Source of the DNA: Torreya grandis
Lineage: Eukaryota; Streptophyta; Pinopsida; Cupressales; Taxaceae
Direction of reading: 5' to 3'
DNA length: 64,000 bases
Assembly (NCBI GenBank): GCA_037957365.1
Contig: JARHVA010008365.1
Coordinates: 438,696-502,695 of the forward strand
Numbering within the stretch: position 1 is the first letter of the stretch; every line of letters begins with the position of its first letter. A program made the translations under genes and the position numbers. This document shows, one piece after another, positions 1 to 12,509 of this stretch. Below the pieces are notes generated by a model that was not told the DNA's origin, did not search any database, and saw only the letters and a list, made by a program, of their open reading frames with translations.

Positions 1-904
1 GCAACCAAAATAAATATATGATACTAGTCCTTGCATAAATGTGTTATCGAAAAATTTCATGTAACATAGAATATTACATACACTATGAAAAATATAGGTA
101 TGCATATAGACATGTGTAAGCATTCATATATAACTCAACATGATAATAGAAAAGATGATCCGAAAATAATATAAACTATATCAATTGTGATCAAGGAAGT
201 AGATTCCCCCAACATAGTTTATCACATGATAAGAGAAAAGGTCAAACATTTGCATCTTCACGTATGATAAATTTGGGTATGATTGTATAATACTTAAATA
301 TGTGTGAAACATATGTGTATATATAAAATAGATGATATGATACCTACTAACATAAATAAAAAAACATAGATGCCAAGGAGCTAATAAACATGTGGATGAT
401 GAATATTTTTGTATTTTTAATTTATTTGAATGGTTTTGTATTTTCTTAAATATTTGATTGTTTTCATTATTTTGGATTATTTTATATTTTTAAAAATATT
501 TGAAAGGAAAAATGCTAACCTATGATTCCATACAAGGTATGATCATAGGTAGTTTTGAACTCAAAATATGGTACATCAAACTGGTGATGATACCAAGGAA
601 TAAGGATTGGTGCTATATCTAAAATTATAGAATATATGGTAATTTATGAATGTCTCACAAGAATTTGTGGTCATGAAGAATTAATAGATATTGTAAAGGT
701 TTTTGGAACCCATTTTTTAGTGTTCTATGGTTTCCTTCATGTAGCTATAATTGGAACATTTTTATGTGCTCTTAAAAACTAGGTAGACCATGTAGGTATA
801 GGTGATGATTCTATGGAACTCATTGTGTATCTTTGGTGCAACGATCACTCAAGTATGAGACACTTAGGAAAGGGGATTTCATATTTTTAACCATTTTTTG
901 AATG
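1..904 (-). other. Interior of a decayed minus-strand Tat-type element, no domain seen
   Basis: This AT-rich stretch lies downstream, on the minus strand, of the protease remnant at 905-1260. In Tat-type Ty3/gypsy elements a long linker separates protease from reverse transcriptase, and this may be that linker. I could not recognise RT, RNase H or any other domain on either strand. The rest of the element should lie to the left of the window. Confidence 0.35.
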
Positions 905-1260
905 ATTAACCTTATATGGTTGTATAATTAGTTGTTTTGGAGTAAAATTGTCTTATTCATACACCCATGCACTGTGGAAGGTATTTCATGGAATTTATGT
1001 ATCCTATGTCATCCAAATAAAATATCAAATACTCATGTATATGGTATAACTAAAAAGGTAGTAACCAAAATTACAAGACAAACTTGTAAATGTAAATCAA
1101 TCTCACCAATAACGTGCTATGATGTCCCATTGAGTGATCTAACCATTTTGGTCAAAGGGTATAAATCATCATGTTTATTTCCCACATGTGTAAGTAATGT
1201 CATGGTACATACATTATCATTAGCACCGCTATTGATTAGAACACTATGTATAGGTTGATG
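905..1260 (-). pseudogene. Retropepsin remnant of a Tat-type Ty3/gypsy element
   Basis: Aspartic protease that would have cut the element's own polyprotein. Read on the minus strand, it starts with a VLINSGAND-like active-site loop in which the catalytic Asp of the usual D-S/T-G is Asn. It ends with a block resembling the (L/I)LxGxxWIHxxxxxPSTLH motif typical of Tat/Ogre-lineage proteases; HRIHKFHEIPSTVH is visible here. In-frame stops interrupt the block, including one where the family has Trp. The plus-strand open frame over the same bases (932-1258) is its antisense shadow. Gag lies upstream at 1480-2420, so the order fits one minus-strand element. Confidence 0.62.
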
Positions 1261-1479
1261 GCCATAGTATCCTTGAATGAAGATCTAAGTCATAATCTAT
1301 AATTTAACTATCATCAAATGTAATAGAAGGTATTTGAAACACAAGATTATTGTGTGCACATAAGTGTTAATAATCCCATAAATATGCATCCATAATGTGA
1401 TTAAAGAGGATGTGCATTATAAGGCATTTATACTTCTATATTTTTCTTAAAATTATCTTGCAATGGATTGTTAAATATA

Positions 1480-2420
1480 TTCTAGTTTTGATGGTCACCA
1501 GGTTGTGATCTTGAATCCTTTAGAGGATCATCAAAGGTAAGTTATTGGTTATCAAGAAGATCTTGGATCTTAAGTTTTGAGGTATAACATCTATTTTTAT
1601 AAAGCCCAGGGCCTTGGTTATAGTCATAATATGCATTGACATTATATCCTTTTGGTAGAGGTTAACTCATAACAACCTATATAGGAGGGAGAGATATGAG
1701 ATGACACCCCACAAGATTCTTAAGTAATGAAGTTGCATACTCAGGTAATCATGTAAATTGTCTCTTATGTGCATTGGATAAGATGAGCTGATTAGGTTGT
1801 TATTATATTGCATTAACCATTGTGGTAACTTCCTTTGTAAGTTATTTAGCTTTTAACTTGTAGTTTGGTTTGATATTAAACATACTAGTAGATGTAGTCA
1901 GTGTGTTTACTATATACTTAATCTTGTTCAATGGAATAATTTTCATTTCACAATCTTGAACAATATGGCATAAGTCATCAAATAATTTAATTTATTGAAA
2001 ATAATGGAATCATTTAATGGGGAAAGAAAACTTTGTGTAAAGGTGTCTTGAAACTCTTTATCTATCATTGGATTTATCATTTTGGCAAACATTTTTTTGT
2101 ATCTCAAAACATATTCATTGATAGGCTCATTGGTTCCTTTTTTAAGCTTAGAAAATTTAGTCATGTGACATCTTTTCAGTGATGTTGATAGCGAAATGTG
2201 CTAAAAATTGATCCACTACATGTTTTAATGCTTACACTGATCGAATTAATAAATCATATAACCATCATAAATCATAGACCTTTAAGCTCATTAGTTATTA
2301 TTGGGTCAAAATTTTATCATTGGATGCATAATCAAGACATGCCTCATATAAATATTAGATATGTTGTTCATGATCACCCTTGCCATCATAAAATGTGAAC
2401 TTGGGTGCAAAAAACCTATT
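1480..2420 (-). pseudogene. Gag remnant of the same minus-strand Tat-type element
   Basis: Capsid-type retrotransposon gag, broken by stops and at least one frameshift. The N-terminal half (about 2180-2400) reads like the start of a Retrotrans_gag domain: YDGKGDHEQHI, then YEACLDYASNDKIL, then FLAHFAINITEKMS. The next piece, in another frame (1943-2164), holds the conserved FSKLKKGTNEPINEYVLRYK stretch, which corresponds to the L(K/R)QGxxESxxEYxxRF segment. The C-terminal part (about 1490-1640) has a C..LK.KIQDLLD pattern like the Cys-rich end of Tat gag proteins. I infer one gag gene followed by the protease at 905-1260. Confidence 0.62.
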
Positions 2421-3237
2421 TAGAAAAGGGTTTAAAGATATTTAAGGTGAAAGAGGATTACATAACACATATTTTGAATCAATAACTTGAGGAGACTAAA
2501 TAAAACATTATGTTCAATATTTATAACCTTTTCTTCTAAAGTTTTTCTAAATTGGATAAGAGTTTACACTATAGATCCATTTGGATTAAGAGTTGATACT
2601 TGAAAAGTCACCAAAGGGGATGTGAACATTGTTTTAGTTAATATAGGATATGAAATAAATATTTGAGTTGAAATATTTGTTAGCCCCATGGTGGATGTAG
2701 AAATATGAATTTGGTCCTCTGGGAATAATTTTTTGAAAAGATAATATGTAGCTCCACAAGATGTATAAATCAATGATGTTTTCATGGGGAGGTTTAGTTC
2801 ATTTTTTCATTTTTCATTTTTAGGTTCTAATATGGTATTCAAGATCTTATGGAGATCTTCAAGATTATCATGAATGCATTATTAAAAAAATGCAATAGAT
2901 TTAACTTGTTTTTGGTCAAGGTTTTCATTTTCATTATGCTCATGTGTTTCATTATACTCAATATCAAATTCATATTCTATGACAACCTCCTCATTATTTT
3001 GTTCATTTTCATCATTGACACTCTAATTATGAATATAATTTGACAATTCATTGGATTCATACATATTATGTGGTAGGATACAAATTTTGAAATGTTCAAT
3101 AAGCACACCACCTAATCTAGCACTATGTCTAGGTTACATAAAAATGATCAAAAAAAATATGAATAAGTACAACAAATAATTTTTTTTAGGTGGATAAAAA
3201 CCCTAGGGCAAGCTAGGATTTGCATAAAGAGATAGAG
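2421..3237 (-). other. Leader or gag N-terminal region of the left element
   Basis: Between the PBS at 3238-3252 and the recognisable gag. A 73-residue minus-strand frame at 2564-2785 (MKTSLIYTSCGATYYLFKK...) may be a piece of the gag N-terminus, but it matches nothing I know. The plus-strand frame at 2849-3043 is low-complexity hydrophobic AT-rich sequence and I do not regard it as a gene. Confidence 0.3.
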
Positions 3238-3252
3238 GTCGGGTTCACCAAA
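3238..3252 (-). promoter_or_regulatory. tRNA primer-binding site of the left Tat-type element
   Basis: On the minus strand the bases directly after the LTR end read TTTGGTGAACCCGACC. TGGTGAACCCGAC is a familiar plant gypsy-type PBS beginning with TGG, the complement of the tRNA CCA end. It directly abuts a candidate LTR end (..AACA on the minus strand), and this fixes the LTR edge at 3253. Confidence 0.55.
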
Positions 3253-4169
3253 TGTTTAACACTAAATTAAGAATGTGAGAAGGGTTAAATAGGTAGAGTA
3301 TCTTATAAACAAGGATGGATAAACTTATTCTAAAGTAGGCCACTTAATTGAAAACTTAGATAAATGAATATTATAAATGAATATTGAGTTATGATAAATA
3401 TAAAAAGTACATTAAAAAAATACTTTGATTGATTAAACATGAATAATAAATAATACTTAGCTCATATGTAAATACACATGCATATCTGAGATATGTCAAG
3501 GATAGAAATAAGTAGGATCAAGATCATATCCAGTGGTCAAATTATATAAATATTGTTTCTTGAGGCTCGTATACTTGAATAATTTCGGGACACTTACATC
3601 AATGCATATGTCCTAATCCTAATGGAAATGTCTGGTATGAAATATTCATTGTATTGCAAAGTGACCACTTAGAGCCTTCTATGGTTTTTTCACATTTTTA
3701 GTAATGTCTTTCATTCACATGCATAGGGTGTAGTTGATTGTTTATAGATTGAACCCTAGACCTTTACCTTAGGTATTTATACTTTACCAAAAATTGGTTA
3801 GCGGTATCATATAATCAATCTAACCTCAAAGACCCCTCTTTTAATGAGTGTTACCTACATAACCAATACTCCAAAGAAGGACTCAGACATATGTATTTAT
3901 CCCCTAAGTGTTGGATTGTATGTGCATAATGGTGAAATATTATATATGTAAGGGAATGAAATGATCTAGATTATAACTTGATAAATAATACATATGGGCT
4001 GATCTATAATGGTTCAAACCTATAATATGATTGTTTTTGTGATTGTTCATGTGACAAATACATGAAAGGTGATTTTTCAATATGTGTGCTTGGTAAGTTT
4101 TTGAATATGAGTTGGTAATAATGAATGATATTTTTTTGTATGTATACCATGCCTTCTAAAAATATATCA
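3253..4169 (-). repeat. 5' LTR of the minus-strand Tat-type element (outer edge approximate)
   Basis: The LTR inner edge (TGTTTAACAC on the plus strand) abuts the PBS. The outer edge is a guess: a CA at 4168-4169, just before the next element's LTR begins at 4181. The partner LTR is outside the window, so the length cannot be checked. Confidence 0.4.
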
Positions 4170-4180
4170 TGTTAGGGTTC

Positions 4181-5515
4181 TATAGACACTAGAAAGCCAC
4201 ACACAATAGTTCTAGATATCAAAATACCCCTAGACTACCTTGGGATCCCCTAGGGATTCTTTTGCAACCCTTTGACCGTAAAACTTGAGTCAGGTTAGAT
4301 GATTAGCTAAATAATTCACTAATCCACCTTAACCAAACTTTAACTTTGACCCTTGACTACTGATGGTCACCCTAATCATCGATGGTTAGGCATGACCACT
4401 GATGGTCAAGTTTCCATCACCCGAACAGTCAAACTCCAATAAACTCCAACTTTATTTTTTATATTTATCTTGTTTAATTTGTATACAAAATAATGCATGC
4501 AAAAATTAAATTAGAACTTCTTATTTAACCTCTTTTTAAAATATTGTTGCACCTCTCCTTCCTTCATATAAGAAGAGAGGGTGAATTCAGATCTAGAATC
4601 AAGTGATCATCATCCATGTCCAGAGCTAGAGTCTCTTGCATTAGTGTTCTCTTTTACAAGTATTCTTATAGTGAACCAACAAGTGTGATAGGGGTTTGAA
4701 GTGTTTTCATCTATTAGCTAAAATCCAAGTACCATTACTTGTTTGAAATTTCTCCATGCTCCACCAATCCCTCAATCCTTCTTTAGATCGACAACTGGAA
4801 AGCTAAGTATCTATTTTCACTAATTAGCTACTTTTTTTCTATTTCACAACTAACCCAACCTAAATACATCTCTCAAAATTCCATTCTATGACATCATTAA
4901 AATAACTTTTTCTTGACCAGACCCAACCCAAAGTAACCATCGATGGTCTACCCAAACTTCCAATGGTTACCCTAATCACCGATGGTCACCCAAACCACTA
5001 ATGGTCACTATGCGACAAAATAAAAACATGCTATTTTCACCCACTAGACCTTAACCAAAACTTAGTTTTAGATCCTCTACCAACCACAGAACCTTGCCTT
5101 ATTTTTTGTACCATACCTAATTCATTTAAAATTGATATCAATCTATTTATTGCTATAATTAGTCAAATTCACCTATTTATTTATCAATCACTTCTTTTAT
5201 TTCATTTCAGAATCTCCAATGATATATGCAAGTACTTTATCTTTCTCTTTTAGAACTTGATTGTTTAAAAGTGTGGATTGATAGCCTCCAAAGAAGCTCA
5301 TGATTCTTATATCTAGCTTGCTAGACAATCCACCCTAATATTTAACTAATCAACCATTTTTTTTAGTTCTCTATTATCTACAGGTCATTCCTCCCAAGCC
5401 AAAGAGGAGTATCTACAACTGTTTGGATCAACGTGTGTATAACATATCAGGTTTTTCAACCATACCCATCTCAAGTTTCTTTCCTCTTCCTTCCAGAGAA
5501 CATAAGAATTTTTTT
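4181..5515 (+). repeat. 5' LTR of the Tat/Ogre-like element
   Basis: Matches 28117-29450 along its whole length. Landmarks shared in order are TAGACACT at the start, the cluster of dyad GATGGTCA motifs at 4358-4412 and 4930-5010, the block around 5250-5290 (GTGTGGATTGATAGCCTCC), and AGGTTTTTC near 5448. The two copies diverge by point changes and short indels. The 3' edge is uncertain because similarity fades after CATAAG near 5505. Confidence 0.7.
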
Positions 5516-6316
5516 ATAAAACATTATGACACACTCAGTGGGAGCCTTGAGTGTTTTCTTGGTTTTATAGTTACATCTAGGTGCTTCTTCTTCTTATCTT
5601 TCTACTCATACAATGAAATCAATATTTTTTTGGGCTTAAAATTGACTACATCCATTGTCTATTTGCTTATTTTAGCTCACATAGCTTAGTTAAGGCAAAG
5701 TAATCAACTGTAGTTTCAATGTTGTCATACACACAAGACCAAACCACTTACATATAATCAAGCATTAAACTTTGACATAAGGCTTGACTAGGAGTTCATT
5801 ACCTAGAAGTCACCTTTTCCAGCTATCCTACTTGGATTTCATCACCAAGGGGAGAATGAAATTAATTCTTTGGTTGAGTATAATCTCTATAAATCGGTAT
5901 ATCTTGGATAAGCACCTGACACCCTTATCACTATGGTATGTGAAGTGAGGGGGTAGGCCCCAATATCAAACCACATACTGATTTCCAATACAAATCCCTT
6001 TGAGAACCTAAACACAACTTGAAACCAACCATACACTTTTTTTATAGTACCCGCTCTACAATCCAAGTTCAGTCACACAATTATTAAAACATAAGGCATA
6101 AGCCACAAGAGAGACTAAAAAGAACCTTAGGATTTAACATACTTTAGTGTGTATTTTGATCCCTTGATTTTTCTTGTCTTCTCTTTGTTTGAGTTGTGAG
6201 ATTACTTGTATCTTCTTCTTTTCCTTACTTGTATGGTTTTGACAAGGTAAAAACTAAGAAACCAAGCAAACCAAGACCCAACTTGTAATCATCCATATTC
6301 CTTTTCTCCCTCATCT
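5516..6316 (+). other. 5' untranslated leader of the Tat/Ogre-like element
   Basis: The region after the LTR and before the first plausible gag ATG at 6317. CAGTGGGAGCC near 5537 starts with a TGG that could begin a PBS, but I do not recognise a matching tRNA end. No coding domain was seen. The open frame 5423-5689 crosses the LTR edge and looks fortuitous. Confidence 0.4.
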
Positions 6317-8350
6317 ATGGAGTACATCTTAGATGCAAATATCTCTCCTCATTCTTCTAAGATCCATACCATCCATCGGATGCTTTCCCAAGGTGATGCA
6401 AAATTCACCACCTTTCTAGATAACAACCCGATATCCCTCTAGTATTACTTTAACACCATATCCCATCATACCTCTATTTTAGTTCCACTTATTGATGCAC
6501 CCTAAAACATGCCATCCCACCTTATGGGTGACACTTCTATATCCACCATTTCCACCTAACCTTTAGTCACCCAGGCATCATCCTCTACCAATAACCCCAT
6601 TGATAGTACCATTCAGAACCAAGCCACTCAACCAATAAACACCCAAAAACCTTCTTCACCAACTAGAAACCCTCTTACTATAGGAACAACCCAAACTTTG
6701 GGCACCATTACTTCCATTACTATAGGAATAACCTCTGCTGGTTTTCATTCCTCTTGTTTCTAGCTTACCTACCTCCACTCTATTTCAGACCTTGGTGGTT
6801 CCCATACCTTACACCCTTCCACCCATCAGTACAAAAGTGACCAGCTACCCTATATCTACTAACCCAACCATACCTCCTACCCAATCTATGTCAATGTCTC
6901 AACAAACATCCATTTTATAAAACCCAAACTACATCCTTAACCCATACAGGTCAGTGTCTCTAACTTCCACCTAAACACCTATCTCCACGTATTCATATGT
7001 GGCATCATCCCAACCACCCATGACCACATACCAATATGTGGCATCTTCTTAACCCCCCACTAGCTACCCATATGTTGCACCTACCAAGACCCAATATAAT
7101 GTACTTTACAACTACAAAAGTGCACAACCCCAAACTGACCTTGTCAAAAATTTAATGGATAAAATGACTACTTTGGAGTCATCTATTTATAGAACTCATA
7201 ATATTCTATCATATGACCAAATCTATAATGAACCAATTCACTCATCCATACCCATTCGACCATACCCTCCTCAATGGGAACTTTTGAAGTTCTCAAAGTT
7301 TTAGAGTAAAGAAGACCCCAAACAACACCTAAGAGCCTTTACACATTCATGCTATATGATTGCCTATGATGATGCTCTCCTTCTTTGTACCTTCCTCATA
7401 CATATATTTATTTTGGCACTAGATTGGTACAATGTTATTACAAAGCACTCCCTCTTTTCTTTTTCCAACTAGCTCATATTTTCTTAGATCACTTTTCTAT
7501 AAACATCTATAAGACATCACTGATCTCGACTTCATTCAATAATTTGATGACAAATCCATTGATAACTTTATGGCCCATTAGAGATGTCTAATAAACCAAC
7601 TCTCCTTATCTCTAATCCAACCTGAGCTAATTGAACTCTTTGCTTGGGCCTATGCCAAACACATCTCTACTTTATGAGTCTAAATCTTTAGGACATTTGA
7701 TGAAGCTTTCACCATGGCATGAAAACTAGAGAATAGGGCCATGGATGAAGGGAAGTTGAAACTGATAAATGAGAATTCCACCTTCAAATCAAATGCAGCT
7801 TCCTCCTCTAAACCAAACAACCAAACCAACACTAATTCAAAGAATAAATGAACCATGAATGTGGTTGTCCTTAAGACCACCCCTCTACCCATTGTTAACT
7901 AGTCTAACTCTTCTAATTCCTCATAACAAAATACTAGGAATCTAAACCATAACATGCAAAAGCAATTTACCCTGCTTGGGGAGTCATATGATTCAATATT
8001 GGAATTTTTTTAAAAATCCAATATCATACAACTTCCCCTAATAAAACCTCCATATCAATTCAATTTTTCTCATCCTACACCTAGTTGGTAGAAGGAGAAT
8101 GAATTGTGTGCCTTCCACCATGTCATTGGATATGACATTAGTATGTGTAATACCTTTAAGAACATTATCCAAACTCTCATTGATAAGGGGGAGCTTATGT
8201 TGGATAACCCTAATGGACCCATAAACCAATCACTTGACATCTTCAAACAACCATTTCCCAACCATGCTCCTTCTACCAATAGTGAAATCAAAGCAAAATA
8301 TTTTCATGCTCATGAGGCCCATACTATCAATATGGTTCTTGGTTAACTTA
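6317..8350 (+). pseudogene. Gag of the Tat/Ogre-like element
   Basis: Structural capsid protein, now interrupted by many stops. A possible start is the ATG at 6317 (MEYILDANISPHSSK). The first 800 bases encode a Thr/Ser/Pro-rich tail. From about 7270 a gag core is readable: a KEDPKQHLRAF segment, the acidic DDALL stretch, then FDDKSIDNFMAH and LSLIQPELIELFAWAYA near 7530-7660. These correspond to the Retrotrans_gag positions (DPxxHLxxF, ESxxxFxxR). Near 8100-8190 a C.FH...GHD...C..FKNIIQTLIDKGEL pattern forms the zinc-binding-like C-terminus of Tat gags, with H changed to Y in GYD. Protease follows after a long linker. Confidence 0.65.
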
Positions 8351-10190
8351 CTATTGAGAATACCATCAAATAAATCACCTCTTACCCCACTCCACCTATT
8401 AAGATAATGGAGTCACCAACATCTCCTTTGATATACACATTAAAAGAGGAAACCCATCCCATTTTATCATTTTCCTTAGTCATACAACAATCCACTCTTC
8501 CTCTAGAAATCACACCTAAGGAAGAAACCAATTTACCTACACCTCCCATCAAGGAGTCACCCTCCCAGATATTGGAACCTTTTAATTAGGAAAATGATGA
8601 GGTAATTGTTTCTTCCCCTTAACCCTTGAGTATATCATTCAAGTCCACTACCGGGGGATTTAGACCCATTTATAAACCTTTCTCTAGACTAGTTAAAAAA
8701 TTATAATTCATATCCAATCCTAAACTAGATCAGACCATATTTTGGAAACAACTTGGGATATCATATAAAACCAAATAGGATCCCTCTTTATTAGAATAAC
8801 CTACCATTTCCACTATCAAATACACTATCACCATGATCCAACCATCAAACACCTCTACCCATCAAACCATAACATCATCATGAGAACCAAACTTTCTCAA
8901 AGTCACCAAATCACCTTCTACCATTCTAACCAAAGCATCCAATAACCTTGGCACATTTATTACCCATAACATTACTCACCCATCAATAACGTTGGACCTA
9001 AACCCACTAAACCTACCAAAAAAACCCAAATCTAAGCTAACAAATAAGGTGAAACCACCTAGGAGCCCAAAGATCAATAATATACCTCCCCTCTCCACTT
9101 TACCCTCTATTTTGGGACCTCATCCCTCTACCCTAATTGGGAAACCAACCATCCCAATAAACACCCAACCACTACTCCTAGTTATACCAACACTCTTAAT
9201 TTTATCCACACCTATTTTCACCTAGCCACCAATGGGAATACCTCCTATCTCCCAATCAAATATAAACAAATTGCTTATCTCTCAAATGTCTACCCCAAAA
9301 ATTTCTAACCCAAACCCTCAACCTCTCCACCAAAACCCAAACCATCCACCAAGGGCACCCCTTCACCTGAGTCTTTAACCATAAAAACCACTACTAAAAG
9401 AGATTCTACCCCCATTACCAAACCTAAGCCCTCCATGCCTCTACCACCATTTTTTTAGCCTTACTCCACCATCTTAGAAAGGTTATTACAAGTATCTTAC
9501 TTAACCTTGCCATTTATCAAACCATCTGACCCACACAATCCTAAACCATCTTGGTACAATGATAAATTAGTATGTTCATACCATATGACACCTGGGAATG
9601 ATACATAGCATTGTAAATCTCTCCAAATAATAGCCCATTAACTATATCATGAGGATGACTTATTATGAGAAGTGCCCCTTATGAGCCAAACATTGACCCA
9701 AGAACCAACAACCATCAACCAACACCTACCTACCCCTCCACTCTCACCTCAGAGTGAAGAGGAACTGAATAAATCACCTAGCTTGACTCCTCCCTTGATC
9801 CATACCAACCATGTGGTCACATGATCACAGGCTCAACCAAAGGATAAGGGGAAGATAAACATATACATTCCATAGACATATCCTTCTTCATCCACATAAC
9901 CACCTAGCCAACACCAAGGACCTTTACCTTCAACCAAACCCAAAGTGTCCATCTTAGGACCCTCTCAATCCAATCCATCTAAATTAATCCAGTGAGTAGT
10001 TCTAAAATAGCTTCACTAGACGTAGATGAAATGAGTTTATATGAACTAATCAATACCTTACCCCATCACCACCAATAAATGATATAAGCATTGCAATCCA
10101 TAGAGGTAAGGCTAGAAGAACCTTAACCTTTAGTATCCTTTATTGGATCTCTTCACATTTCCAACCTTGTTACCTTTAAGGATTTATAAA
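8351..10190 (+). other. Pro/Thr/Ser-rich linker between gag and protease
   Basis: Plus-strand frames here (8407-8589, 8992-9225) are rich in Pro, Thr, Ser and Lys and contain no domain I recognise. A long low-complexity linker at this place is usual for Ogre-type elements. C is favoured over G on the plus strand here (many CCA, ACC and CAT words). I see no independent gene. Confidence 0.5.
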
Positions 10191-10194
10191 TACC

Positions 10195-10650
10195 TTCCAA
10201 TCATCCAAATAACCTAGATCCTCCCCTGTTCATTACCACATATATCAACTAGACACACATCAAGAGGGTTATGATTGATGGGGGATATAGTATCAACATC
10301 ATATCCTCTTATGCCTAGAACCAAATATAATTACCTGAGAATATCATGTCAAAAACCTCAATGGTTCTTTGATCATTCAATGATACCATGGCTATGACTT
10401 TAGGAACTATTGTCTTCCACATTAGCCTAGGACCCCACACACTTCCTAATCTCTTTTATGTAGTAGAAGAATAATTGTAGTACATCTTAATTGGGTGACA
10501 CTGGATTCATTCCATGGGTTTTGTGCCATCTACCCTACACTAATGCATTAAATTTGAGCATGAAGGTCAAGTTGTTACCATACAAGTTGACCCCAATCCC
10601 TTTACATCATGCAATATGACATACTGACCCACTGACATTCTCCTTCCTCT
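10195..10650 (+). pseudogene. Retropepsin of the Tat/Ogre-like element
   Basis: Aspartic protease for polyprotein processing. The active-site loop reads VMIDGGYSINII at about 10269-10305, so D-G-G replaces the common D-S/T-G, as is often seen in Tat-lineage proteases. About 70 residues later comes LGPHTLPNLFYVV and then the diagnostic block YILIG*HWIHSMGFVPSTLH (stop where Arg or Trp is expected), followed by a FEHEGQVVTIQ tail typical of Ogre proteases. Several TAG and TAA stops interrupt the frame, but frame is mostly kept. The left-edge element carries a related protease on the other strand at 905-1260. Confidence 0.7.
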
Positions 10651-11759
10651 AATAGTAAAAGATGAAATCCCATCTCCTTCTACCAACAAAGCATCCACCA
10701 ATTATTCCATCCCTTCCACCCAAATCCCCTTAATGGACCCTTTGGAATAAACCTTCCAACATCATTAATTGGGGGAGTATCACCTTCTCACCCTTGACAC
10801 TTTCCCTACTTCCAAAGAATATGGGAATAATGACCAGCAACCTAGTTATGACCCCAATATTGAAACCATTGATCCTTTTAGACCCTCAACTTGTCAAACT
10901 AATTTAATTTATAAGGGAATTGATAAACCCCTTGGCACTTTTGCCACCTCTATCTCAATTTGACCATTCACCTCTAATTTTTCCTATCTAGAAAAATTAG
11001 AATTTTCCAAAACATACCTCTATAGGTGTGCCTAGAAGGGATTTGGTCTAGGTCGATATGAACATGAGCTACATGAGTTAATTCCAATCAAAACCCAAGA
11101 ACCTCATGAAAATCATGGCCTTGGTTTCATTCCACCTAAACAATAAACCAACCCACCTCCCATTATCATCATTGATGAGTAAATCCCATCCTCACCATCC
11201 ACTCCACCATCAACACCTGAGGATTTTGACATCATCCCCCCTAATTTTTTTTTCATCAACATGATCATCCTCAAACCCCTAACTTATCAAAAATATGGGG
11301 AGACCATAACCATCCCTTAGACCCATTATGAGATGATAGGAGATGACTCCTACCATTAATACCATTTGATGTCAAGATGGTGATTCTATTATCACCTATA
11401 TTGGTACAAAAGATTCTTCTATCCACAAATCTCTTCCTCTTGAGACTTTAACCATATTATACAAATACACCATGAATATCAACTTGGGCACTCTAAACAA
11501 CCTACACATTGTTAAAATTAGCCAATCACTCAATTATGAAGAGCTTTGGGAATTCCACTCCTTCATACAAGACCGCAGTATAACATTTGCTTGGTCTTAT
11601 AATGACATGCTAGGAATCGACCCCTCCATCATTACCCATAACATAGTCACCAACCATGATGCTAATATTTTTAGGCAAAAACTTTGATGAATGCATCCTC
11701 GTATAGCCCTTATCATTGAAAGAATAACTTTAGTGTCCCCTATCTAGTGTCCCCTATCC
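10651..11759 (+). other. Protease-RT linker with G-patch-like motif
   Basis: Linker typical of Tat/Ogre pol. At about 11035-11135 the plus frame reads FGLGRYEHELHELIP and then NHGLGFIP, which resembles the Gly-rich G-patch-like motif found between protease and RT in this clade. Open frames at 10769-10963 and 11472-11687 belong to this linker and are not separate genes. Stops break the region. Confidence 0.45.
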
Positions 11760-12420
11760 ATCGATTTCATTCAACCCATTAACTACCCCCAATAGGTCTC
11801 AAAAATTTTTCCTATCACCAAAGACATAGGGGGACTACACATTTGTGTGGAATTTCATGACCTCAACCTTGCTTTCCCAAAAGATAACTTTCATTTACCA
11901 AGCATTGACCAACTAGTTGATCTTATAGCTGGCCATGACATGTTATCTCTCATTAATAGATTCTTAGGTTAAAATCAGATCCTAATTGCCCCTAAATATC
12001 AACATAAAACTACCTTTATCACCCCATGGGGGACCTTCTACTATAAAGCCATGATTTTTAGACTAAAGAACACAGGTGCAACCTATCAATGTGTTATGAC
12101 CTATATATTCCATGAACTTATTCATAAAAGTCTAGAATACTATGTTGATGACCTTCTTGGGAAATCCAAATGTCATAAAGACCATTTGGCCATCCTTAAG
12201 ATTATCTTTGAATGACTCATCCACTACCATGTCTATCTTAACCCCAAGAAGTGATTTTTGGGGTCTTGTTAGGAAATCTCCTTGGATTCATCGTATCCCT
12301 TCAAAGAATCAAAGTCAATCCATCCAAAATAAAATCCATCCTTGACATGCCTCCTCCTACCCACCTCAAGCAACTCCATAACTTATAATGGAAGCTCCAA
12401 TCCATTCATTACTTTATCTC
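11760..12420 (+). pseudogene. Reverse transcriptase of the Tat/Ogre-like element
   Basis: RNA-dependent DNA polymerase domain. Visible motifs in order are GGLHICVEFHDLNLAFPKD (RT block 2, normally VCVDFRDLN), IDQLVDLIAGHDMLS, QHKTTFITPWGTFYYKAM (block 4), LKNTGATYQ, and the catalytic YVDD at 12141-12152, which is intact. HLAILKIIFE and YLNPKK follow, as in the family. In-frame stops and a frame change after about 12220 make it non-functional. It is upstream of RNase H, as expected. Confidence 0.8.
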
Positions 12421-12509
12421 TCAACTCTCAGATTGGTGATAACCCTTTCATCACCTTCTAAAGAAGGATGTCTCTTTTAAGTGGAATAATGACTGTTAAA
12501 AGGCCTTTA

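Noticed and set aside
932..1258. 108-codon plus-strand open frame
   Set aside because: It is the antisense of a Tat protease block readable on the minus strand.
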